From RUG11551 sp045546875 (GTDB taxonomy: Bacteria; Planctomycetota; Planctomycetia; Pirellulales; Thermoguttaceae), in the NCBI GenBank assembly GCA_045546875.1, contig JAZQDP010000051.1, positions 1-64,000 on the forward strand: a stretch of 64,000 nucleotides of DNA, in the 5' to 3' direction. Below, one piece after another: positions 25,031 to 32,462 of the stretch; within the stretch, counting starts at the first letter, position 1; each line of letters begins with the position of its first letter. Below the pieces are notes generated by a model that saw nothing but the letters and a program-made list of their open reading frames with translations, did no database searches and had not been told where the DNA came from. Position numbers and translations under genes: made by a program.

Positions 25031-25303
25031 TTATTCCTCCTGGTCTTTTTTACATTCATCACAAATCGGATAGCCGTCCTCGTCTCTCTCAAATTCAACG
25101 TCCGGCGGCTGAATCGCACCACAATAAGCGCATTCAACTTCTTCTTCCTCGTCCTCCGGCGCGTCCTTGTCTTCCCACCACTCGCCCGTTCGCTTCATTT
25201 CCTCAATGGCAGCGGCAGACCAGCCATAATGGTGGAACGCCCACGTCTTCGGCCCTTCTCCATAGATTTCTTCATCACTCATGTCGTATTCTGGAAAGCG
25301 CAT
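25031..25303 (-). CDS. Small zinc-finger phage protein
   Basis: A 90-residue acidic protein. CAYCGAIQPP then DGYPICDECKKDQEE give a CxxC-CxxC finger in the C-terminal half; the N-terminal half is aromatic (WAFHHYGWSAAAIEEMKRTG). Two bases separate it from the exonuclease gene. Function is unknown. Confidence 0.55.
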   Translation of the reverse strand: MRFPEYDMSDEEIYGEGPKTWAFHHYGWSAAAIEEMKRTGEWWEDKDAPEDEEEEVECAYCGAIQPPDVEFERDEDGYPICDECKKDQEE

Positions 25304-25307
25304 GATT

Positions 25308-25877
25308 TCATCTCCATTCAGCCCAAACCGTCAGAAGCAGAGCTTCCGCACGGTCGGAATCCTTTTTTCTTCTAAGGTGTTGTTCCATGGCGGGAAACAA
25401 TCTGATTGCTTCCAAACGCGCCATTTCTTTCTTTTCCCCATAACTCAAAGAACTGTCCGTCAACCCTAACTTCCGCTTCCAGTCGCCCGGGCGCGGCGTA
25501 TACGCGAACTCCAAACCATTGACGTGGAACAGCGCGCGTATAACCCCAAAATTGTAGCCCTTCTTCCATGCGGTCTTGCTATTATCAAAATGGGCTTCTC
25601 GGACAGCATTGCTCGTGAACGCCATTCCCGCAGAATGTTCACAGACCACTATCGCTTCAGGACTGTTGAATCGGCTCCGGAACTCCTTCAATGAATCCAG
25701 AATCCTCACTAATCCATCAATATCAATGTCTGTTTGGGACTTCCTGTTATTGCCGGAGACGGTCGTTGTGTCCTTCGTCGGTATGTCGTACAGCAACATC
25801 TGACTTCCATAACGGACAGCGATCGCACCCGCCATTCCTGGGTCAATCCCGATGAACAATCTGTTAACGTTCTTCAT
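25308..25877 (-). CDS. RuvC-like Holliday junction resolvase
   Basis: A 189-residue protein with a RNase H/RuvC fold. LFIGIDPGMAGAIAV supplies the first acid (D12), IVVCEHSAGMAF the second, and RRKKDSDRAEALLLTVW the C-terminal acids. It belongs to the short phage RuvC type. It lies in the recombination operon with the exonuclease and RecT. Confidence 0.85.
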   Translation of the reverse strand: MKNVNRLFIGIDPGMAGAIAVRYGSQMLLYDIPTKDTTTVSGNNRKSQTDIDIDGLVRILDSLKEFRSRFNSPEAIVVCEHSAGMAFTSNAVREAHFDNSKTAWKKGYNFGVIRALFHVNGLEFAYTPRPGDWKRKLGLTDSSLSYGEKKEMARLEAIRLFPAMEQHLRRKKDSDRAEALLLTVWAEWR

Positions 25878-26423
25878 TTAACGCTCCCAATTCTTCGCAT
25901 CTTTGAGTTTTTCGCTTTCAAGCACGTCTTTCAGAATCTCTGCTCTCATTGTCAGAAATTTGTCAAACGCTCTTTGAAACGGCATGACTGAGCTTTTCGT
26001 CCAGAAAGAAATGTCCTGTCCATGGATGGTTTCAAGTCTGAAAGAATAATAATCATTCACGATTACTTTCCCATCAATGCCTTTTCCCCAACGGCGCATA
26101 ATACGGATTCGCAACTTGTCCCATTTTGCAAGGCAACCATGATTTCTGCTCGTAAGCTCAATCGTTCCTTCGGCATACACCCCCAAACTATCCTCGTAGA
26201 CAGTCAGTTCCGTTCCATACGCTTTGATTTTCATCTCTGGCGGTTTTCTGACAGCCAAAAGCGCCTGCGCATATTCCTCTTCCGGGGTCATTTGCTCCTC
26301 AAACACGCTGTCAAGCATTTCCTCCGGCTCCGGAGCAGTTTCCAGAATTTCCGGCTTTTCATACGGGATTTCTTGCGTCGTTTCAGAAACGTCAATCAAT
26401 CCATCAATAACGTCGTCTGTCAT
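25878..26423 (-). CDS. Phage protein, unknown
   Basis: A 181-residue protein from ATG 26423 (GGAG upstream). The first 60 residues are acidic and probably disordered, and the rest is mixed with DKLRIRIMRRWGKGIDGKVI and a helical end. No family is recognised. It is the first gene after the tRNA in transcription order. Confidence 0.6.
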   Translation of the reverse strand: MTDDVIDGLIDVSETTQEIPYEKPEILETAPEPEEMLDSVFEEQMTPEEEYAQALLAVRKPPEMKIKAYGTELTVYEDSLGVYAEGTIELTSRNHGCLAKWDKLRIRIMRRWGKGIDGKVIVNDYYSFRLETIHGQDISFWTKSSVMPFQRAFDKFLTMRAEILKDVLESEKLKDAKNWER

Positions 26424-26442
26424 GTTATTCTCCAACTAAGTT

Positions 26443-26457
26443 CCGGGAACCGCCCGG
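26443..26457 (-). repeat. Intergenic hairpin
   Basis: CCGGG and its complement, separated by five bases, lie between the tRNA and the 181-residue gene. It fits the hairpins in the spacers further upstream. No U-tract. Confidence 0.35.
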
Positions 26458-26493
26458 CGCGGCTGATTAAATCAGTATTCATTTTGAACTCAC

Positions 26494-26564
26494 AGGCGCA
26501 AACTGGACTTGAACCAGCATTTCCCACTTACAAGGCGGGAGTTCTACCATTGAACTATTGCGCC
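26494..26564 (-). tRNA. tRNA-Thr(UGU)
   Basis: A 71-nt cloverleaf on the minus strand: acceptor GGCGCAA with TTGCGCC, D arm GTTC-AATGGTA-GAAC, anticodon stem CCCGC/GTGGG with loop CTTGTAA (anticodon TGT), a four-base variable loop and T arm GCTGG-TTCAAGT-CCAGT. No CCA is encoded. It lies inside the early operon between the HTH gene and the recombination genes, so it is phage-carried and probably processed from the polycistronic RNA. UGU reads ACA. Confidence 0.85.
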
Positions 26565-26591
26565 TACTCTCCCCCCGGAGAAAGGTAATTC

Positions 26592-26942
26592 CTACGGTCG
26601 GTATGTACCCGGTACAAAAGCGTCCCGGAGACCGTTTGCAATATCGCGCTCTTTGTAACGGTCAAGATTTCGCTGGGTAACCTCACTCACTTGCGGAAGT
26701 TTTGAGCATCTTTCCATCTTGAATCTCGGAACTTCTTCTTTCTCCACCGGACGCAGAAGCTCAATCAAAGCAGTCTTCCTGATTCTCCAATGCCCATTCT
26801 CCAACAACCTCACACAATCGTCAGCGGGAATTCTTCCCGTTCTAATCATTTTCAACACCGTTCCCGATGAAGTGTTCAATAAAGCGGCAACCTTTTTAAC
26901 GGTTAACAGGTCTGGCAATTGGTTATAATCTTCCAATGTCAT
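26592..26942 (-). CDS. Excisionase-type HTH protein
   Basis: A 116-residue protein with LLTVKKVAALLNTSSGTVLK then MIRTGRIPADDCVRLLEN and HWRIRKTALIELLRP, a MerR/Xis-like winged helix. The C-terminal 45 residues are charged. It could be the phage's recombination directionality factor or a regulator; no integrase is visible nearby. Confidence 0.6.
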   Translation of the reverse strand: MTLEDYNQLPDLLTVKKVAALLNTSSGTVLKMIRTGRIPADDCVRLLENGHWRIRKTALIELLRPVEKEEVPRFKMERCSKLPQVSEVTQRNLDRYKERDIANGLRDAFVPGTYRP

Positions 26943-27054
26943 AGCTTGGCGGCTCCTCGTTTCTGGTTATCAGCTTGCCGCTATGTCCCCGCCCGGAATT
27001 TAACCAGGCTAGCAGCTCAACAGCAGGGACAAGCAACCATGCTTCAATATCAAT

Positions 27055-27348
27055 CTAAAACAACTCTCCGGACGCCCATTTTTTGCTCATGGCTAAAGAA
27101 TATTCTGCGTATTCCTTCTTCCATTCTTCAAAGTATTCAGCAGAGTAGGGCATGAATGGTTCTTCATCTTCCAAACTATTCTGGGCGTTCCGAATATTCC
27201 CCAACACTGCCAACGTCAAATCCATCAGTTCTCCAAGTTCAATCTCGCTGTCGTTGTTCCTGAGTTGATGAACTTTGAGCAACAATTTCAATGCGCTCAA
27301 ATCAGCGATCGCCAAAAAAATTTCTTTTACAATTTTGTTGTCATTCAT
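27055..27348 (-). CDS. Small helical phage protein, unknown
   Basis: A 97-residue protein with an amphipathic N-terminal half (VKEIFLAIADLSALKLLLKV) and acidic C-terminus. It is the first gene downstream of the operator and leader terminator (27,360-27,498), so it would be an immediate-early gene. The 112-bp gap between this gene and the next gene downstream holds no gene I can support. Confidence 0.55.
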   Translation of the reverse strand: MNDNKIVKEIFLAIADLSALKLLLKVHQLRNNDSEIELGELMDLTLAVLGNIRNAQNSLEDEEPFMPYSAEYFEEWKKEYAEYSLAMSKKWASGELF

Positions 27349-27359
27349 GATATAGGTAC

Positions 27360-27440
27360 AAAAAAACGGGATTCCGATTTAGTGTTCTTTGCAAGCCGAC
27401 ACGCGGAATCCCGTCAGGGAATTATTTCGTCTTCGTGTCG
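27360..27440 (-). promoter_or_regulatory. Leader terminator with alternative pairing (possible attenuator)
   Basis: In the leader of the 27,348 gene, on the minus strand, ACGGGATTCCG (27404-27414) pairs with CGGAATCCCGT (27366-27376), an 11-bp stem followed by seven U. CGACACG (27434-27440) can pair with CGTGTCG (27397-27403) just beside the first arm, and that pairing would compete with or distort the terminator. This looks like attenuation or antitermination of early expression. Regulation is inference. Confidence 0.5.
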
Positions 27441-27454
27441 TGCTTGCGGGCGTA

Positions 27455-27498
27455 ATTATACAGGTCAGTTGTTAAAAGTCTGTCAAACCTTTTAACAA
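27455..27498 (-). promoter_or_regulatory. Early promoter with palindromic operator
   Basis: The minus-strand -35 TTGACA (27481-27486) lies inside the 10-bp palindrome TTGTTAAAAG (27469-27478) and CTTTTAACAA (27489-27498). TGTATAAT gives a -10 at 27455-27460. The 20-base spacer is longer than ideal. A repressor binding the palindrome would cover the -35. The half-site TTGTTAA recurs at 219-245. Confidence 0.5.
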
Positions 27499-27502
27499 AA
27501 TG

Positions 27503-27895
27503 TTAAAGCCCTGAAATATTGTAACAATCTCCATTTTTAAGAATTTCGATTCCTTGACTAAAAAAGCGTTTATTGAATTGGGATATAGTTGAACGGACAA
27601 GTCCATCTGAAACAACGGAATTTCCCCACACCTTTTCTATCAAATCAATAACCCGCACTTTGTCCTTGTACTGAAAGCAACGGAGAATTTGAGCATTTCT
27701 TCCTGAAACATTGAGGGGTTCCCCATCACAATAAATTCCATCGTCGAAAAACTCAACCCTTCTCGGCTTGCTTTTTGCGTTGCAATAGTCGCTTAAGCGT
27801 TGGGCGAAACTTTCTGCTTCGTGAACGTCAGCAAAGACCAGGAACACTTTCCCACGGTCTATGTAAATCTGTTCGATAGGAATCGGTATTTCCAT
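27503..27895 (-). CDS. Winged-helix protein, OmpR-type DNA-binding
   Basis: A 130-residue protein from ATG 27895. The C-terminal 75 residues (NVSGRNAQILRCFQYKDKVR, LIEKVWGN, GLVRSTISQFNKRF, CYNISG) are a trans_reg_C winged helix. The N-terminal half has beta-strand pattern (EQIYIDRGKVFLVFADV) and no receiver phosphorylation site. It ends at the operator and begins beside the small RNA of 27.9 kb, so it may be a phage regulator acting on one of them. Confidence 0.65.
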   Translation of the reverse strand: MEIPIPIEQIYIDRGKVFLVFADVHEAESFAQRLSDYCNAKSKPRRVEFFDDGIYCDGEPLNVSGRNAQILRCFQYKDKVRVIDLIEKVWGNSVVSDGLVRSTISQFNKRFFSQGIEILKNGDCYNISGL

Positions 27896-27912
27896 CAATA
27901 TGGGACTCCAAG

Positions 27913-27966
27913 ACCAGACCCCCTATTGTTAGAACCGCAATGAGCGGTATAATAAGAAGGTCTGGT
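27913..27966 (+). promoter_or_regulatory. Promoter flanked by inverted arms (locus A)
   Basis: On the plus strand, TTGTTA (27926-27931), 16 bases, TATAAT (27948-27953). The 8-bp arms ACCAGACC (27913-27920) and GGTCTGGT (27959-27966) enclose it exactly. It reads against the phage operon. The same 16-base spacer and enclosing arms occur at loci B and C. Within the spacer ACCGC and GCGGT form a further small inverted repeat. Confidence 0.6.
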
Positions 27967-28027
27967 TACTGCTGGGCGGTTACAGTTAAAAGTTTCCGAG
28001 GCTTGAGGCTGTAACCTTATTTTTTTA
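27960..28027 (+). ncRNA. Candidate small RNA A
   Basis: About 67 nt from the promoter at 27,948. GGTTACAG (27978-27985) and CTGTAACC (28009-28016) form an 8-bp terminator stem, then TTATTTTTTT. It ends at the 3' end of the opposing 71-residue gene. No open frame of note fits. Existence is inferred from promoter plus terminator. Confidence 0.55.
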
Positions 28028-28232
28028 TTACGAATATGTCGCCGTCCCTTGTGATACCTCCTGTCGGTTCGGCAAAAACAATTGCTTCCAGATTCGTGGG
28101 CGTTTTCGATTCGGAATACCTTTTACCTTTGCAGTAAAAAATTCCATTTTCATCTTCAACAAGGTAAGTTCTACGTCCTCCAAAATCTTTCGCAAATCGC
28201 TCAATAAGAGCATCAACTTCTTCTTCAGGCAT
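28017..28232 (-). CDS. Small phage protein, unknown
   Basis: A 71-residue protein from ATG 28232, behind AAGGAG. PEEEVDALIERFAKDFGGRR opens with an acidic helix, and DGDIFVIKK ends as strands. The stop codon TAA is part of the T-rich end of opposing small RNA A. No family is recognised. Confidence 0.55.
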   Translation of the reverse strand: MPEEEVDALIERFAKDFGGRRTYLVEDENGIFYCKGKRYSESKTPTNLEAIVFAEPTGGITRDGDIFVIKK

Positions 28233-28246
28233 TGGTAATTTCTCCT

Positions 28247-28483
28247 TCAATCATAATCAAAGCAACCCGCATTTTCGCGCCGTTCTCTGATTCTCTCAAA
28301 CGTGTCAACCGTGAATCCCATTGGGTCTTCATCAAAGAGGTTGTAAATCCTCTCCACTTCCGCTCGCGGGATTTCAAGCATTATGCTGATTTCCTCAATC
28401 TCGTCCGGCTCGCTCTCATAACCTGTATCGCCAAGCCATTGAGGAAATATCGCCGTCATTCCCACTTCATTTTTCATCTTCAT
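28247..28483 (-). CDS. Small acidic phage protein, unknown
   Basis: A 78-residue protein (MKMKNEVGMTAIFPQWLG), strongly acidic in the middle (ESEPDEIEEISIML). It overlaps the next gene upstream by four bases. No family is recognised. Confidence 0.5.
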   Translation of the reverse strand: MKMKNEVGMTAIFPQWLGDTGYESEPDEIEEISIMLEIPRAEVERIYNLFDEDPMGFTVDTFERIRERRENAGCFDYD

Positions 28484-28683
28484 TTCAAATATTCCTCCGG
28501 ATTTATTATCATTTCATTCAACGTCTTTCTGGTAACCTTGAAAATCCGTCCATTGTCCGCAACAAAGAACCGGTTGACTTCCCGGCGATATTCTACAGGA
28601 TAAAACATTCCGCCGTTCCAGAAGCCCGTTTTCCGCCGTTTGACAATGTCGTTGATTATCGTCTGCGCTTTACTCACTTTCAT
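28480..28683 (-). CDS. Small phage protein, unknown
   Basis: A 67-residue basic protein from ATG 28683 (VSKAQTIINDIVKRRKTGFW). I place the start at 28683 because AAAGAG lies just upstream; the frame is open to 28737. No family is recognised. Confidence 0.45.
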   Translation of the reverse strand: MKVSKAQTIINDIVKRRKTGFWNGGMFYPVEYRREVNRFFVADNGRIFKVTRKTLNEMIINPEEYLK

Positions 28684-28745
28684 TTTCTCTTTCACCTGGG
28701 GAATGTCCCCCTCCCCATCGGGGAAGGGGATTCTCAATCTTGATT

Positions 28746-29678
28746 CTACTGGGCGAGGAATTCCAACGTCTGCCGATACAACGGAGTCGAACCGGAAAGG
28801 ACGTTCCCCAATAACCGCTGGCGGCTAATCGTGTTAAAATGCGTTTCAAAATCAGAAACCGCATTCAACACTCCCCATTCAGTACCACGGAATTTCTGAA
28901 TGTCAGGCGCATTCAGGCAGCGTTCAAACAAGTCAAGCTTCTTCTCCATGAACTTGCGGTGTTTCTCCCCTAATCCTTCATCAATCGGGAACAGCTTTTC
29001 AGCGAGAGCTTCAATCGTCCCTTCCCCAATCCTCTTTTCAGCAGATTCTTCACCGAAGCGGACAAATTCCGTCATGTAATTTCTCATGTTCCAGATCGCA
29101 CGCGTCGCCTGTACCACTCTGTCTTCCATCGTTCTGAAATGCGGAATCGACCAATGGCTGGCGGCTTTCCTGATTGCCGTCTGCAAAGTGTTCCAGCAGA
29201 CAACCCTGATTGGCGTAATCGCGAGGTGCAAAGCAGATTTCCCATTATGGGAATTGGACAGGAGCAGGTACGTCTTGATACTGTCTCCCGCAACAACGTG
29301 CTCTTTCTCAAAAGCACACGTCATGTAAACCTTCTTCCCTCCATACAGAGAACCAGCAGTTTCAAACTTCAACCCATCACCATCGGTGCGTTCCATGATT
29401 ACGTCCATAATCCGGAAAGCGTCAGTATTCTGCAACACGCGATAATTTTCACCCACGATGTCAAAGAACTTCCCATCAACATCACGGCAGAGCGCGTAAC
29501 GTTCCGGAATCTGATTCCCATTGACGTAAACCGGCTCACGCGTAACGCTCCAATCCAGACCAGCAAGAGTCAACGCTTCCTCGCTCGTCGGAGCTTCTTC
29601 AACAACTTTTCCAAGTCCGTGCCAAGGACGCTGTCTGTGGCTAAACATCGTATCGTTTTCAATAATCATAGAAGCCAT
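28746..29678 (-). CDS. DUF932 phage/plasmid-like protein
   Basis: A 310-residue protein: RPWHGLGKVVEEAPTSEEAL then WSVTREPVYVNGN and VGENYRVLQNTDAFRIMDVI, the DUF932 (TIGR03299) signature, with LLLSNSHNGKSAL and ITPIRVVCWNTLQTA. This family is widespread in phages and plasmids; some members are near anti-restriction genes. Its function is not settled. The gap downstream holds a hairpin at 29,718. Confidence 0.8.
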   Translation of the reverse strand: MASMIIENDTMFSHRQRPWHGLGKVVEEAPTSEEALTLAGLDWSVTREPVYVNGNQIPERYALCRDVDGKFFDIVGENYRVLQNTDAFRIMDVIMERTDGDGLKFETAGSLYGGKKVYMTCAFEKEHVVAGDSIKTYLLLSNSHNGKSALHLAITPIRVVCWNTLQTAIRKAASHWSIPHFRTMEDRVVQATRAIWNMRNYMTEFVRFGEESAEKRIGEGTIEALAEKLFPIDEGLGEKHRKFMEKKLDLFERCLNAPDIQKFRGTEWGVLNAVSDFETHFNTISRQRLLGNVLSGSTPLYRQTLEFLAQ

Positions 29679-29717
29679 AATAAATCAATCCTCCATTAAA
29701 TAGTTAAGGTAAACAGC

Positions 29718-29738
29718 GGACGGCGATTCTCGCCGTCC
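29718..29738 (-). repeat. Intercistronic hairpin
   Basis: A 9-bp perfect stem, GGACGGCGA with TCGCCGTCC, and a three-base loop. It lies between the DUF932 gene and the next gene downstream, with no U-tract. Several spacers in 29.7-33.0 kb hold a similar element. Confidence 0.5.
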
Positions 29739-29761
29739 AGCATTCGCAATTTCAAACAGTT

Positions 29762-30121
29762 TCAACTTTGACAATCAAAATATTTTCCAGTCGGATATGG
29801 ACCGTCGCACGGGTCAATTCCGATGTATTCAGCGCATCCATCATGAACGATGTAAACATCATTCGTCCGCAGATCGGACAGGCTCAAACCATAGCAGATT
29901 CCACAATTGTAAGCCTCGTCCCAATCATCGTAAGCGCTGTACTCCTTCAGCGGACGTCCAACCCATTCAGATTCCGTGTAATCCCAATACCAAACCTTCT
30001 TCGTCTGGCGGTCGATCGCAACGATAAACCAATAACGCTGGGTTTTCGCACGCTTCGTCTTCAGTACTTTCTGAATCTCCCTTTTCGTAACGGGCGTCTG
30101 AGCAACATTCTTTTTAATCAT
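29762..30121 (-). CDS. Small phage protein, unknown
   Basis: A 119-residue protein from ATG 30121 (GGAG six bases upstream). It has a basic N-terminus, then aromatic strands (RYWFIVAIDRQTKKVWYWDY) and a Cys/Asp-rich end (YNCGICYG, IDPCDGPYPTGKYFDCQS). No family is recognised. Confidence 0.55.
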   Translation of the reverse strand: MIKKNVAQTPVTKREIQKVLKTKRAKTQRYWFIVAIDRQTKKVWYWDYTESEWVGRPLKEYSAYDDWDEAYNCGICYGLSLSDLRTNDVYIVHDGCAEYIGIDPCDGPYPTGKYFDCQS

Positions 30122-30160
30122 GATTCTTTCTCCATTCAAAATAATTCACACCGGGGACGC

Positions 30161-30183
30161 GCCCGGCGATAAAATCGCCGGGC
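30161..30183 (-). repeat. Intercistronic hairpin
   Basis: A 10-bp perfect stem GCCCGGCGAT/ATCGCCGGGC with a three-base loop, between two small early genes. GC-rich and without a U-tract. Confidence 0.55.
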
Positions 30184-30193
30184 AAGTGTAACC

Positions 30194-30517
30194 TCAATAT
30201 CCTTGTTTCGCAACGATTTCTTCAACCTGAGCGAGGAGCCATTCCTTCCCACAAAAGCGGATGTCATTCAGAATCGGCGCACTTTCCTGTTCAGAGCAGC
30301 AACAGCCATCAATGAAGAAACTGTGGGTCGCCAAGTAGTAAACCTCTTGAACAAGGTTCTCGTGGTCGGCAAGGAATTCCTTCGCATCGTTGTACTCCTT
30401 TGAATCCTCAGGACAGTCAAGCATTGTATTTTCATTCTCACCGATGAGCCAATCAGCAGCTCCCTTGATGTTCCGTCGAGCTCTTTTCTGTCTTACATCA
30501 AATTTCATCTTTTCCAT
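30194..30517 (-). CDS. Small phage protein, unknown
   Basis: A 107-residue protein. MEKMKFDVRQKRARRNIKGA opens basic, the rest is acidic with FIDGCCCSEQESAPI and a C-terminal helix. RBS AGGAG lies upstream. No family is recognised. Confidence 0.55.
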   Translation of the reverse strand: MEKMKFDVRQKRARRNIKGAADWLIGENENTMLDCPEDSKEYNDAKEFLADHENLVQEVYYLATHSFFIDGCCCSEQESAPILNDIRFCGKEWLLAQVEEIVAKQGY

Positions 30518-30557
30518 CTTGATTTCTCCTAATTAAAATTTTGAACAAAGGGGGAGA

Positions 30558-30584
30558 GAAGCCCCAGCCCATTGCCGGGGCTTC
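30558..30584 (-). repeat. Intercistronic hairpin
   Basis: An 8-bp stem GAAGCCCC/GGGGCTTC with an 11-base loop, between the 107-residue and 160-residue genes. Confidence 0.45.
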
Positions 30585-30597
30585 CAATGATTCCAGA

Positions 30598-31080
30598 TTA
30601 GCAGGACTTGCGGACTTTACTCGCCTTGACATTCTCATAATCTCGCCAGCAGAAATTGACGCAAACGAATGAATCGTCTTCGTAGCGGTAAATCGCTTCC
30701 GCCTTATCTCCAGCACACTTGAAGCGTTTCCATTCTTCTTCGTTGCACCAATCCTTGACAGTCCAACCGCGTTCGTAATTTCCAAGCTCCCAAGCTCCCC
30801 ACATGACGGCAACCACTTCGTAAGCAACAACCGTCCAACCGCACTTTTTGCTTGAAACAGAATCAACGAATTTCATTGCTTCAACATGATGAGGAATTCC
30901 AGGAACGTTCCAGTTATGGGTTCGTCCAGCTTCATTTTTCCTTTTCATCAACTCATTCGCGCGGGCATTGAGTTCGGCGAGGTTATCAAAGAACTCGTAA
31001 TTGAACCCTTCTTTATGCCCTTCAGGCAACGGGTGAAGCCAATCAATAACGAGCATGAATTGTTTGTAAGATTTTCTCAT
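30598..31080 (-). CDS. Phage protein, unknown
   Basis: A 160-residue protein from ATG 31080 (AAGGAAGGA upstream). The longer frame to 31254 would overlap the opposing small RNA B, so the shorter start fits. It is Trp-rich (SKKCGWTVVAYEVVAVMWGA, ERGWTVKDWCNEEEWKRFK). It faces small RNA B back to back. No family is recognised. Confidence 0.55.
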   Translation of the reverse strand: MRKSYKQFMLVIDWLHPLPEGHKEGFNYEFFDNLAELNARANELMKRKNEAGRTHNWNVPGIPHHVEAMKFVDSVSSKKCGWTVVAYEVVAVMWGAWELGNYERGWTVKDWCNEEEWKRFKCAGDKAEAIYRYEDDSFVCVNFCWRDYENVKASKVRKSC

Positions 31081-31120
31081 GGTACGACCAATCCTTCCTT
31101 CCCCATTTTCGGGGACTTGC

Positions 31121-31167
31121 GAACGGTCTTGACAAATACCAGAGAAGTGATATAATCCAGACCGTTC
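31121..31167 (+). promoter_or_regulatory. Promoter flanked by inverted arms (locus B)
   Basis: On the plus strand, TTGACA (31129-31134), 16 bases, TATAAT (31151-31156): a consensus promoter. The 9-bp arms GAACGGTCT (31121-31129) and AGACCGTTC (31159-31167) are perfect complements around it, so a dimeric repressor could bind both sides. Confidence 0.75.
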
Positions 31168-31228
31168 TAGTTTTTGAACAATTGAGCTTCGGTTAGATTT
31201 TCCAGGTCCGAACCGAGGCTCTTTTTTC
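31163..31228 (+). ncRNA. Candidate small RNA B
   Basis: About 64 nt from the promoter. GAGCTTCGGTT (31184-31194) and AACCGAGGCTC (31211-31221) form an 11-bp stem with one G-U and a 16-base loop, then TTTTTT. The 5' part is alike in locus C (TTTTGAA(C/T)AATTGA). It opposes the phage operon in the gap between two genes. Confidence 0.7.
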
Positions 31229-31315
31229 TTTCTTGATTGAATGAACTTCATCAATCATTACACTGTACATTTTAACACCTAAAATAATGCTGTCAAACCG
31301 CATTTCCGTAATTTT

Positions 31316-31612
31316 TCAGATTTTTTCAGGATTTTTCTGTGAATTTTCGGAATTTTTTCCCAATTTCCGTTCGACTGACCGTTTGGCTGCTCCCAAATAT
31401 CCCAAAACGTGTTTCGCATGCGTAAACGCTTTCCCAATCTTGACAAACGTTGTAGAAAGGTACATTCTTCTATTCCTGAACTCTGAAAAACACGTGTGAT
31501 TGTACAGAAAATCCAGTTCATCTCGGACTTCTTCCATCTTCGCAATCAACTCCGGAATACGCTCGTCAAGTTCTTCATCACTCAACACAGGAAATTCTTC
31601 TTTCTGGTTCAT
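31316..31612 (-). CDS. Small phage protein, unknown
   Basis: A 98-residue protein from ATG 31612 (GGAGG upstream). MNQKEEFPVLSDEELDERIP opens acidic, and the rest is basic with an Asn/Lys-rich tail. No family is recognised. Confidence 0.5.
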   Translation of the reverse strand: MNQKEEFPVLSDEELDERIPELIAKMEEVRDELDFLYNHTCFSEFRNRRMYLSTTFVKIGKAFTHAKHVLGYLGAAKRSVERKLGKNSENSQKNPEKI

Positions 31613-31629
31613 CTTCACTTCCTCCAAAC

Positions 31630-31651
31630 GGGCGGCGATTTCTCACCGCCC
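31630..31651 (-). repeat. Intercistronic hairpin
   Basis: A 9-bp stem (one G-U) GGGCGGTGA/TCGCCGCCC on the minus strand with a GAAA tetraloop. It lies between the YopX-like and the 98-residue genes. Confidence 0.5.
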
Positions 31652-31667
31652 CAATTCAAACAGTAAA

Positions 31668-31970
31668 CTATTTTTTCGTGATGTAATAACGCTGTGACAA
31701 TTTCCCAAGTGAATCACTTGAAATTAAGTTTTTGTTCTCGTCAGCAACAACAAAGGACGCATGACGATTCGACCAGTAAATCTTTCCATCGTGGCTATAT
31801 CCCATTGGGGAATAAAGGTCGATTTCATCACCTTCAAACAGCGGCGTTCCCATTTTATCCTTCAATCCCGTGAATCGGCGCATCGTCTTCGGATTGAATC
31901 CCAATTCCTGAAGGTCTTTCTCGGTTACGTCGATCGTTTTACCTTCTTTCTCAATTCTAAAGTAAATCAT
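31668..31970 (-). CDS. YopX-like protein
   Basis: A 100-residue protein with MRRFTGLKDKMGTPLFEGDE, the YopX signature in short form (T-G-x-x-D-x-x-G-x-x-x-x-E-G-D). The strands after it (EIDLYSPMGYSHDGKIYWSN) fit the beta-rich C-terminal half. RBS GGAG is upstream. This is a third YopX-like gene in the phage. Confidence 0.65.
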   Translation of the reverse strand: MIYFRIEKEGKTIDVTEKDLQELGFNPKTMRRFTGLKDKMGTPLFEGDEIDLYSPMGYSHDGKIYWSNRHASFVVADENKNLISSDSLGKLSQRYYITKK

Positions 31971-32039
31971 TTTCTATCTCCATTCACTCTTTCTTCATCA
32001 AACTGATTTCAGAATCGTACAGCCGGGGCTTATTCCGTC

Positions 32040-32375
32040 CTAGTCCTCAAAATATCCTTCGTCTTCCAGTTCCTCCATGACGGATTCCGGAATCGTCCAG
32101 CCCGGGAAGTAATAAACCCTTCCCAAACCCATACTGTCTTGGCGCATGTCCTCAAACATTCGCCCGATTTCATCGGTGTAACAGAGCGTTTCATCATTGA
32201 ACGCAAAGATAATGCCAGCAAACAGACGCCCAACGCTCTCGTCAGTCCTAATCGAAAAACAACGATTTCCAAACATTCCACGCCCGGAGTAATCATTATC
32301 CCAATTCAAACCATAATCGTCGCAAACGCCAATCAGGAACCGCGCCAAATCTTCACTAATAATCTCGTTACTCAT
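32040..32375 (-). CDS. Small phage protein, unknown
   Basis: A 111-residue acidic protein, SNEIISEDLARFLIGVCDDY and FGNRCFSIRTDESVGRLFAG, ending ELEDEGYFED. RBS GGAG. No family is recognised. Confidence 0.5.
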   Translation of the reverse strand: MSNEIISEDLARFLIGVCDDYGLNWDNDYSGRGMFGNRCFSIRTDESVGRLFAGIIFAFNDETLCYTDEIGRMFEDMRQDSMGLGRVYYFPGWTIPESVMEELEDEGYFED

Positions 32376-32421
32376 AATCTCAAATCTCCATTAAAAAAAG
32401 GTTAAACATTCCAGATTCGCC

Positions 32422-32441
32422 CCCCAGCTTTTAACCTGGGG
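32422..32441 (-). repeat. Intercistronic hairpin
   Basis: A 6-bp stem CCCCAG/CTGGGG with an 8-base loop, between the 169-residue and 111-residue genes. Another hairpin follows the same design in the next gap. Confidence 0.4.
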
Positions 32442-32462
32442 AGCATTCTCCATCACTCAGGA

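Noticed and set aside
27503..27895. A CI-type phage repressor
   Set aside because: It is a winged helix without a peptidase domain; its role in immunity is not shown, so I call it only a DNA-binding protein.
30598..31254. The long version of the 160-residue gene
   Set aside because: The extra 58 residues run over small RNA B's promoter and hairpin; the ATG at 31,080 has a purine-rich site.
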